DNA of 13,835 nucleotides from CAXDOZ01 sp963991145 (GTDB lineage: Bacteria > Bacteroidota > Bacteroidia > Chitinophagales > JABDMM01): positions 1-13,835 of the forward strand of contig CAXDOZ010000064.1 of NCBI GenBank assembly GCA_963991145.1, read 5' to 3'. Position numbers and translations under genes: made by a program. The notes under the pieces are model-generated. The model did not search any database and was not told the DNA's origin. It saw only the letters and a program-made list of their open reading frames with translations. Shown here piece after piece: positions 7,921 through 13,835 of this stretch. Within the stretch, counting starts at the first letter, position 1; each line of letters opens with the position of its first letter.

Positions 7921-8511
7921 ATGAAAAAGCTACTAGTAATATTCGCACTGATTCTGGGCTTAAGCGCTTCAAGTTTCGCAACAAGACCGAGCTTTCAACT
8001 AGGTGTTGGAGGTGGAGGAAATGTCCAGATCATCTCACTTAATCTTTCAGTTGCAAAAGTAGGCGGCTATCGAGTAGGTTGGCATGCAGGTCTACTCGGG
8101 CGAGTAAATATTGGACGACTATACACTCAATTCAATGTCGATTTCATCCGTCAAACCAACACTATTTATCTCTACGATGATATTGATGACACTAATGATG
8201 ATATTAATCTTTGGGGAGTGAATGTACCTTTGACTATAGGATATAAGATCGTTAAGACTCCCCTTTTTAAATGGCGGTTATACTCAGGTTTTGGTATAGG
8301 CTTTCTTGGAAAGATGAACGGGACAGATGATTTTGGATTCGAGAGAAGTGATGTCATTTCTCCTCACGTCACTATGATCTACGGGACTGGAATTGATCTG
8401 GCCTTCGTCTATCTCGATTTTGATTACAGACTGGGCTTGAACAAGTTGTACGACATTCCGGCAAGGAGTCAAACTCATATGTTCTCCTTAACCATGGGTA
8501 TTTTATTTTAA
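7921..8511 (+). CDS. Small outer-membrane beta-barrel protein
   Basis: A 196-residue protein with a clear signal peptide (MKKLLVIFALILGLSASSFA, cleavage probably after residue 20). The rest is an alternating pattern of short amphipathic strands rich in Gly and aromatics, ending in a strand that closes with Phe (FSLTMGILF). This is the layout of the porin-family/OMP beta-barrel proteins common in Bacteroidota, probably eight strands. It starts 10 bp after the sulfatase stop, so the two are likely one transcript; a role near the sulfatase in the outer membrane is possible but only inferred. An acidic DDIDDTNDDIN segment (about residues 85-95) probably forms an extracellular or periplasmic loop. 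The gene end overlaps the convergent methyltransferase gene by 9 bp. The molecular function is unknown. Confidence 0.8.
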   Translation: MKKLLVIFALILGLSASSFATRPSFQLGVGGGGNVQIISLNLSVAKVGGYRVGWHAGLLGRVNIGRLYTQFNVDFIRQTNTIYLYDDIDDTNDDINLWGVNVPLTIGYKIVKTPLFKWRLYSGFGIGFLGKMNGTDDFGFERSDVISPHVTMIYGTGIDLAFVYLDFDYRLGLNKLYDIPARSQTHMFSLTMGILF

Positions 8512-9150
8512 TTTCTTTGCGAAGATAAATTCTGCAAAGCCATACCAATCCCAGTATACACTACCTGGCACATAGCCTGATTTCAACAGGTGATAAGGAA
8601 TTTTTAATGGCATTAAGGCGATATAACGCCAGTCTTTCCTTGTTCCGGATTTTTTAATTTCAAATCTCTGCTCTATTAGAACATTTGAGAGTTCAGGTAC
8701 AGAATATACCCGAACATGAGTATCGTCATCGTGAAAGTTTAGAGTTCCTTTTTTGCTTGGTAAGTGAAGACTTCTCTCACCTGGATACTCGAGGTAAATG
8801 ACTCCTCCCTTTTTCAATTTCCTGGAAAGTCCTTTTAAGACTTCATCTCCATTTTCAAGGTGCTCAATAATATGGGCCATTAAGATGGCATCGAAGGTGT
8901 TATCAGGAATCGCATCAAAATTTAGCTTAGTGAGATCCATTTCCCAGAAGTCTTCCATTAGAGCAAAGTCAGATTCATCATTATTATAATCCTTGCTGAT
9001 ATCGACTCCGTGATATAGGCAGTTTGGGAGATAGTGTTTTACCAGTGATGCTGAGTGGTTCCCCGCTCCTATATCGAGCAGTTTGAATTGGCGATCTCCG
9101 AACTCTGATCTAAAGAGACGGAGCTTAGTTGGAACCATGGGGTTTTTCAT
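8503..9150 (-). CDS. Class I SAM-dependent methyltransferase
   Basis: The protein has 215 residues from the ATG at 9150. It carries the Rossmann-type motif I FKLLDIGAG (residues 22-30), a following acidic strand with GVDIS, the MAHIIEHL segment typical of Methyltransf_11/23-type enzymes, and KKGGVIYLEYPG as the next strand and turn. It should transfer a methyl group from S-adenosylmethionine to an unknown acceptor in the cytoplasm. The frame also opens at a TTG nine codons earlier (9177), but that start would overlap the start of the divergent transporter gene; ATG 9150 or ATG 9138 is more likely. A TATCTTTG element lies 5 bases before ATG 9150. The 3' end overlaps the beta-barrel gene. Neighbours give no hint of the substrate. 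Confidence 0.85.
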   Translation of the reverse strand: MKNPMVPTKLRLFRSEFGDRQFKLLDIGAGNHSASLVKHYLPNCLYHGVDISKDYNNDESDFALMEDFWEMDLTKLNFDAIPDNTFDAILMAHIIEHLENGDEVLKGLSRKLKKGGVIYLEYPGERSLHLPSKKGTLNFHDDDTHVRVYSVPELSNVLIEQRFEIKKSGTRKDWRYIALMPLKIPYHLLKSGYVPGSVYWDWYGFAEFIFAKKLK

Positions 9151-9155
9151 CAGCT

Positions 9156-9163
9156 CAAAGATA
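9156..9163 (-). promoter_or_regulatory. Candidate -7 promoter element (TATCTTTG) for the methyltransferase gene
   Basis: The minus strand reads TATCTTTG, an exact match to the Bacteroidota -7 consensus TAnnTTTG, ending 5 bases before ATG 9150. No convincing -33 TTTG lies at the usual 19-21 bp upstream. If real, transcription would begin about at the start codon, giving a leaderless or nearly leaderless message, or translation would start at ATG 9138. Confidence 0.35.
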
Positions 9164-9166
9164 GAA

Positions 9167-12100
9167 ATGGAATTCAATGAAAGGCGGGACAGCCTTCAGT
9201 TTAGCCTTATAAACCATATCTTCGGAGGGGTGGCAAACCCCTTCACCCGCATTCCTTTTGAGAAAAGGCTTCATATCCGCCCGGATGAACGCCATGCAGT
9301 TTCTCTACTTCTGGTTCACCATTTTTTTCAGGGACTGGGAATTGCCTTCATCCACATTACCTCGATCAAGCTTTTCTTCAAGTGGTTTGACGAAAAGATA
9401 ATAGATGGGCAAATTGTAAGTGCCAGTCCTGAAGTGGAGATTTACAAAGGACTTGCAATGGTTATCATTGGAGCCGCTTTGCTTCAGCTGATAATCGGAA
9501 GGATCTATGCATGGGCTGAGCATAACTATCCCCTCAAGGCAGTGCTTCGAGGAGTTGTGATCCTATTGATATCAGTTTCACTGATACTATGTCTCTCACT
9601 AATAATAACAGGCAATCAAAGCAATATTCAGGGAGGATTGATCATGTTTGCCCTCATTGTTTACTATGTCTGTTATCAGCTCAGTAGCCTTGAGCTTTGG
9701 GGGGTTACCTCGGTGATATTCGATGTACGTCAGGGAAAGAGATTGTTTGGTGTGATCAGTGCTGGTGATATACCAGCAAAAATGATGGGCTACCTCACCT
9801 ATCTTCTCTTCTATGTCATTATTAAAAAGTTCACAGGGGATTATAGTAACTACCTTCCATTTCTCTACATCCTTTCTTTTTCATTCTTTGCTATTTCATA
9901 CTTCGGCTTAGAAAGAATAATCGCTTATCTGAATCTTCCAGGAGAGCATCAAAATCACGAAGAGAAATCGAATGCTGAGGAAGCTCCAGTTTTAAGGTTC
10001 TTCAAACGGAAGTTCATTTTTGCTCTTTCGGTATTGTCATTTATAACAATATTCACCCTCACGCATGTTGAGTTTAACTTCCTGGTTAGTGTAAATCGAA
10101 TTGAGTCCCTGGTAATCTTTATTGCAGCTTTTTACGGGGTCCTCCACTTGATCATTAGCCTTATCAAGATCTTTCTTTCCTACAGAATTATTCAAAAGCT
10201 CGGACTACTCAGATCTCTTCTTCTACTGCCGGCATCACTTATTGCAGTTACAATTCCAACCTTTTTCTTTGGTTCACCAATTACTGTTTTAGGACAAACT
10301 AATTTCCTGGATATATGGATCATGTTAGTCAGTATTCTGATCTATTACTCTATTCAAAATCCTCTTTTCCTATCATTATTTCAACCTCTTGAACAGGAGT
10401 TAATGCTCTTTGGACACACAATGGTTAAAGGTCTTATCAATCCATTGGCAATGCTGTTCGGCGGAATCTCTTTACTCTTAATGGTTCATTTTTTTGGCCT
10501 TGGAATAAATGAACCGGTTCATGCCCTCATCATTGGGATTGCCACGATCTGGATTGGGGTTTGTATCTGGGTTGAGAAGGAATACTTCCTTGAGATAAAA
10601 GATAGCATCAAAAAGAAATGGTTCTTTGGGGATAGGCTATTCAAACCTCAATCTGAAAATAAGGCGCTACTACTTGAAAATTTAAATTCTAATAACCCCC
10701 TCGATGTTATCTACAGCATGGATCTAATGGAGAGGTTAGATCAGGAACTTTATCATAGTAAGCTGCCAGAAGCTCTGGAAGCAAAGGATGAAGGTTTGTT
10801 AAGATATGCCCTGCGGAAGTACAAAGATCACCCGGATATTGGACACGGGAAAAAGATCTGGGAGATTGCAACTTCGAGCAATATTGATGCTGTTAGAAAA
10901 GATGCGATCATTTCATATTGCCTTCAGGATGATGCCGAGATCGAATACGCATTAGCTCTTCTAGATTCAGATAATGATCTTGAGAGAGAGGCATCCATCA
11001 TTGGTTTAATCTTTCGAGGAGATGTAGAATCAATTGTATTCGCTGGACAGGCTTTGCTTGGATTAGTTAATGATAAGGATAGGGAGAACCACTTTCTGGC
11101 ATTAAAGATCATTGAAGAGCTAGGAATCAAAAACTTCTATCGTCCGGTACTGCGTTTCTTACAATCAGAAGAACCGGATTTATGTCTTCAGGCAATAAGA
11201 GCAAGCGGAGAAGTTAGAAATGAGCGGTTCATTCCTGTTCTTCTTGATCTAATAATGGAACCCTCCTTCCGTATTGAAGCCCAAAATGCCCTGAGCAGAA
11301 TTGGAGAAGAAGCAATAGGTCCAATCATTGAAAAGCTTAATGGTGAGGGAAGTATTCAGGTAAAGGCATCTCTTATCAAATGCTTAGGTAGAAATGGTGG
11401 GCCTGAGGCAATTGATTGCCTTATTGGAATGATCGATTATCCTCACCTCAGGATTCGAATAGAAGTGATCAGAGCTCTGTTATCCGCAAAATACGAACCT
11501 ACTACAAGTGCAATTAGACAAATGATCATTGATAGAATTGTACATTCTATTTCAATTTGTAAAATGATCCGCTCAGCAGATATTTCTCAGATTTCCACTG
11601 ATAAGGAGCTAAGAAATGCCTTGGGGCATGAGCATAGTCAGCATTTAAGACTCTGTTTATTGAATTTGGCTTTGATCTACGAAACCAATACAGTGATCAG
11701 GGCCCTGGAGGTTCTTCTCGAAGGTCACACAGGCTCAAAACCTAATGTGCTTGAGAGTTTGGAAGTCATGATAAAAGAATCTTTTGCAAACGATCTAATT
11801 GAGGAATTAGAAGCAAATGAGGCTAGTATAAGGTTGACAAGTCCTAAAACACTTATTGAGCAAGTAAAGAATGACGGACTTTCTGAATTCACCCGATGGA
11901 CATTGGCCATCTTTTTAAATTCTGAAATCGAATACTCTTTAAAAGAGTTAAAAAATTTAATTGATTTTCCGAGTTCAATAATAGCGGAACAGCTCCTTAT
12001 TAGGCTATCTGACTTAAAGGATAATCATTCAACTGCAATCAAAGAGGTTATGGAACAGCATCACAACTCAGATAACAGACTCAGTCAAATTGAGAGAGTA

Positions 12101-12511
12101 ATTCTTCTCAAGGGTACAGATGTTTTTAAAAGCAGTCCCGAACACATTCTTGTAGATGTTGCAGCTTCTCTTAAAGAAGAGATGAGGTATAAGGACGAAA
12201 AACTGTTCTCGAAAGGAGACATGGGTGACTACATGTATATCATATACAGCGGTGAAGTGAAAATCCATGATGCCGAAACTACTTTCGCTAAACTAGGAAG
12301 CAGAGACTTCTTTGGTGAGTTTGCCCTCCTAGACTCTGAACCTAGATCTGCTGATGCTACTGTTGCTGAAGATGCTCTTCTACTAAGGCTGAATCGTGAG
12401 ATATTCTATGAATTAATGTCGGATCGAATTGAGTTTGCTAAAGGAATTTTGCAGACTCTGGTAAATCGCCTTAGAAGTCAAAATGAAAAACTTCGGGAAC
12501 TTAGAAATTAA
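9167..12511 (+). CDS. NTT/MFS-like nucleotide carrier fused to HEAT repeats and a C-terminal cyclic-nucleotide-binding domain
   Basis: The protein has 1114 residues from ATG 9167. Residues about 35-475 form a polytopic membrane domain of roughly ten to twelve hydrophobic helices. The segment QGKRLFGVISAGDIPAK (R192-G195 in RLFG) resembles the RLFGxIxAG loop of ATP/ADP-translocase (NTT, Npt1/Tlc) carriers, a branch of the MFS fold. Residues about 490-960 are helical pairs typical of HEAT/armadillo repeats (for example EPDLCLQAIRASGEV and GGPEAIDCLIGMIDYP). Residues about 978-1110 form a CAP-type cNMP-binding domain: FSKGDMGDYMYIIYSGEVKI, then the phosphate-binding cassette FGEFALLDSEPRSADATV with E1051 and R1060. 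Inferred role: inner-membrane transport, probably of a nucleotide-like solute, gated or scaffolded by the cytoplasmic domains in response to cAMP or cGMP. A TTG at 9083 and ATG at 9137 are alternative starts, but the former lies deep inside the methyltransferase gene. Confidence 0.85.
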   Translation: MEFNERRDSLQFSLINHIFGGVANPFTRIPFEKRLHIRPDERHAVSLLLVHHFFQGLGIAFIHITSIKLFFKWFDEKIIDGQIVSASPEVEIYKGLAMVIIGAALLQLIIGRIYAWAEHNYPLKAVLRGVVILLISVSLILCLSLIITGNQSNIQGGLIMFALIVYYVCYQLSSLELWGVTSVIFDVRQGKRLFGVISAGDIPAKMMGYLTYLLFYVIIKKFTGDYSNYLPFLYILSFSFFAISYFGLERIIAYLNLPGEHQNHEEKSNAEEAPVLRFFKRKFIFALSVLSFITIFTLTHVEFNFLVSVNRIESLVIFIAAFYGVLHLIISLIKIFLSYRIIQKLGLLRSLLLLPASLIAVTIPTFFFGSPITVLGQTNFLDIWIMLVSILIYYSIQNPLFLSLFQPLEQELMLFGHTMVKGLINPLAMLFGGISLLLMVHFFGLGINEPVHALIIGIATIWIGVCIWVEKEYFLEIKDSIKKKWFFGDRLFKPQSENKALLLENLNSNNPLDVIYSMDLMERLDQELYHSKLPEALEAKDEGLLRYALRKYKDHPDIGHGKKIWEIATSSNIDAVRKDAIISYCLQDDAEIEYALALLDSDNDLEREASIIGLIFRGDVESIVFAGQALLGLVNDKDRENHFLALKIIEELGIKNFYRPVLRFLQSEEPDLCLQAIRASGEVRNERFIPVLLDLIMEPSFRIEAQNALSRIGEEAIGPIIEKLNGEGSIQVKASLIKCLGRNGGPEAIDCLIGMIDYPHLRIRIEVIRALLSAKYEPTTSAIRQMIIDRIVHSISICKMIRSADISQISTDKELRNALGHEHSQHLRLCLLNLALIYETNTVIRALEVLLEGHTGSKPNVLESLEVMIKESFANDLIEELEANEASIRLTSPKTLIEQVKNDGLSEFTRWTLAIFLNSEIEYSLKELKNLIDFPSSIIAEQLLIRLSDLKDNHSTAIKEVMEQHHNSDNRLSQIERVILLKGTDVFKSSPEHILVDVAASLKEEMRYKDEKLFSKGDMGDYMYIIYSGEVKIHDAETTFAKLGSRDFFGEFALLDSEPRSADATVAEDALLLRLNREIFYELMSDRIEFAKGILQTLVNRLRSQNEKLRELRN

Positions 12512-13058
12512 AGCCGATTGAGAAGTTGACCCTGGTATTATATCTGCCTACATAAGTTCCTTTATTGAAGTAGAATACATAGCCAAATCCTGGATGAAAA
12601 CTAATATTTAACTCTGGTAGGGGATTCCAGTCAATTCCAAGATCCAGAAGTATATTCCCTTCTCCTAGGTCACCGGAAAGTGTTCCTCCGGATGTGAATC
12701 CTCCATTGGTATATCCAAGAGTGAACTCCGGTCCAACAAAGCCTCTGATCACTGCATGATCATTCGTGTAAACTTTCAGGTTCAATCCTGATACAAATGA
12801 ACTAAAGCCATTCTCAAATGTGATGAGAGTTGGCCATCTCCATCCTAATCGGGGGTTTCTATTCTTTTCAAAACTGAATACAATGGAATTTGCTTTTGCC
12901 TTACCGAAGGAGCCTAGATTATTAATAATTCCAAGCGTATAGCCAATGCTTAAAGTTCTTTCATTCCTATACTCTCCCGTTTCTGGGTCAATTGCGGCCT
13001 GAGAAAAGGCGTTTAAAGAAAAGCAGATCAGTGCAAACAGGAGTATCTTCTTCAGCAT
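12501..13058 (-). CDS. Small outer-membrane beta-barrel protein
   Basis: A 185-residue protein starting at ATG 13058. The N-terminus MLKKILLFALICFSLNAFSQ is a Sec signal peptide with the FSQ end common in Bacteroidota. The mature part alternates short strands and turns (LSIGYTLGIINNLG, GFVGPEFTLGYTNGG, LNISFHPGFGYVFYF) and ends in FSIGFNF, with the C-terminal aromatic expected of a BAM-inserted barrel. Its size suggests about eight strands. The family could not be named beyond an OMP-type barrel, and its function is unknown. It converges on the transporter gene with an 11-bp overlap of the 3' ends and is divergent from the DUF4230 gene across 85 bp. Confidence 0.8.
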   Translation of the reverse strand: MLKKILLFALICFSLNAFSQAAIDPETGEYRNERTLSIGYTLGIINNLGSFGKAKANSIVFSFEKNRNPRLGWRWPTLITFENGFSSFVSGLNLKVYTNDHAVIRGFVGPEFTLGYTNGGFTSGGTLSGDLGEGNILLDLGIDWNPLPELNISFHPGFGYVFYFNKGTYVGRYNTRVNFSIGFNF

Positions 13059-13109
13059 AGGGCGGAGGCTTAACTCGGTCTAAAATATTACTTCTGGCTT
13101 AAACTGATA

Positions 13110-13121
13110 TTGGCTTGCCAA
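13110..13121. promoter_or_regulatory. Short dyad TTGGC-N2-GCCAA, possible operator
   Basis: Five-base arms in perfect inverted orientation with a 2-base centre lie in the 85-bp divergent region between the barrel gene and the DUF4230 gene. The dyad overlaps the TTG of the candidate -33 element for the DUF4230 gene, a position where a repressor could act. The arms are short, so chance is possible. Confidence 0.25.
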
Positions 13122-13139
13122 ATGAATATGAGATATTTG
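13110..13139 (+). promoter_or_regulatory. Candidate Bacteroidota promoter for the DUF4230 gene
   Basis: TTG (13110-13112), a 19-base spacer and GATATTTG (13132-13139) approximate the TTTG-N19-21-TAnnTTTG promoter, with one mismatch in each element. The -7 box ends 4 bases before ATG 13144 and 10 bases before ATG 13150. This would make the message leaderless, or start translation at the second ATG. Confidence 0.4.
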
Positions 13140-13143
13140 AAGA

Positions 13144-13782
13144 ATGGGAATGGAGCGATTTAAGTTTCGACTGGGTGTTCCTCCAGGGATATTGATACTT
13201 GGAGGATTGATGGTTTTGGGAGCATTTATGGGTCTTAAGATCATTGAGGCGATAAAGAGCGATTCAGGAAAAGTAGAGATTGTTGATAGTCAGATCGTGG
13301 TACAAGAAATTACCAGTATTGGAAGGCTTGAATTAGTTCAGTACCATCTAAAGGATGTAGTCACACGCACAGTCAAGAATGAATTCTGGTTTGACACGAA
13401 GGTTCTGATCCTTGTCAGTGGTGAAGCTATTGGCTGTATTGATCTGGAAAAGATACATCACGATGATATTTATGTTGATGGTGATAGCATATCGATCAAG
13501 CTTCCTAAGCCGGAGTTATGCGTGGTCAAGGTTGATCACCAAAACACCAAGATCTTTGGCTCAGAGTTCACTGTAATTGACTACATGCAGGAAACGCATG
13601 GCGAGATCATTGAAGAAACCTTCAAGGATGCAGAAGGATTCATAGCTGATGCTGCTTATGATCAGGGGATCATCGATGCTACTAAGATCAATGGCATTCA
13701 ATTCTTCCAACAATTCTTGCTGGGGATGGGGTTTAAGAAAACCTATCTGTATTTCGAGGGCGATCGATGGGACAGGGATTGA
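13144..13782 (+). CDS. DUF4230 domain protein, single N-terminal membrane anchor
   Basis: A 212-residue protein. After a basic N-terminus (MERFKFR) comes one hydrophobic segment (about residues 12-34, GILILGGLMVLGAFMGLKII), then a soluble domain that by the positive-inside rule should face the periplasm. The region from about residue 45 onward (VQEITSIGRLELVQYHLKDVV, then VLILVSGEAIGCIDLEKI, the DGDSISIKLPKPEL strand pair and a C-terminal helical part) has the pattern I know from DUF4230 proteins, which are common in Bacteroidota and have no established function. ATG 13150 is an alternative start two codons downstream and would sit better relative to the candidate -7 box. The gene is alone on its strand within the window; its stop codon runs into a tandem repeat. 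Confidence 0.8.
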   Translation: MGMERFKFRLGVPPGILILGGLMVLGAFMGLKIIEAIKSDSGKVEIVDSQIVVQEITSIGRLELVQYHLKDVVTRTVKNEFWFDTKVLILVSGEAIGCIDLEKIHHDDIYVDGDSISIKLPKPELCVVKVDHQNTKIFGSEFTVIDYMQETHGEIIEETFKDAEGFIADAAYDQGIIDATKINGIQFFQQFLLGMGFKKTYLYFEGDRWDRD

Positions 13783-13812
13783 TTTGCAGATTTGCAGATT
13801 TGCAGATTTGCA
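13781..13812. repeat. Perfect tandem repeat, four copies of the 8-mer GATTTGCA
   Basis: Four identical 8-bp units run without interruption from 13781 to 13812. The first begins within the TGA stop codon of the DUF4230 gene (13780-13782). The unit length is not a multiple of three and the array is non-coding here. Arrays of this kind often vary in copy number by replication slippage. What lies downstream is outside the window. Confidence 0.95.
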
Positions 13813-13835
13813 TAAAGTTAAAAATTCACTCCGGC

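Noticed and set aside
9083..9166. N-terminal extension of the transporter from a TTG at 9083
   Set aside because: The extra 28 residues would be encoded opposite the methyltransferase motif I region and look unlike a carrier N-terminus; ATG 9167 is preferred.
13781..13812. Tandem 8-mers as the start of a CRISPR array
   Set aside because: Units are adjacent with no spacers and far shorter than CRISPR repeats.

Overview
The window looks like a chromosomal piece of a Bacteroidota bacterium. One secreted giant protein ends in a type IX secretion (T9SS) type A sorting domain. There are two small outer-membrane beta-barrel genes, a DUF4230 protein, almost no Shine-Dalgarno sequences, and promoter-like sites resembling the Bacteroidota TAnnTTTG -7 element. 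Base composition is moderate and even, with no sign of a mobile element, tRNA, rRNA or CRISPR array. The sulfatase and the large secreted peptidase suggest a heterotroph living on polymers, possibly marine, but the genus cannot be told from this sequence.

Layout, left to right. The left edge holds the 5' end of xseA (exonuclease VII large subunit) on the minus strand, cut by the window. A 239-bp divergent intergenic region follows. Next is a 1938-residue secreted M4 (thermolysin-type) metallopeptidase with PKD, CUB, Ig-like and calcium-loop segments and a T9SS tail, closed by a clear intrinsic terminator. Then come a probable lipoprotein sulfatase and, 10 bp later, a small beta-barrel protein, probably one operon. 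A SAM-dependent methyltransferase lies convergent to the barrel gene, with a 9-bp overlap of the 3' ends. Divergent from it by only about 16 bp is a large fusion protein: an NTT/MFS-like nucleotide-carrier membrane domain, a long HEAT-repeat domain and a C-terminal cyclic-nucleotide-binding domain. A second small beta-barrel gene converges on it with an 11-bp overlap. Last is a membrane-anchored DUF4230 protein, followed by a perfect 4-copy 8-bp tandem repeat at the right edge.

The strongest observation concerns data quality. Positions 2091-2120 inside the peptidase gene are a perfect copy of 30 of the 33 bases of the Illumina Nextera read-1 transposase adapter, including the full 19-bp Tn5 mosaic end. 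It is in frame and replaces the start of the first PKD domain, so the predicted protein contains about 10 residues that are not biological. The most interesting biology is the carrier-HEAT-cNMP fusion, whose phosphate-binding cassette looks intact. The sulfatase/barrel pair and two candidate promoters lying almost on top of start codons also deserve a look. I do not see a multi-gene defence, secretion or biosynthetic system that could be called new.
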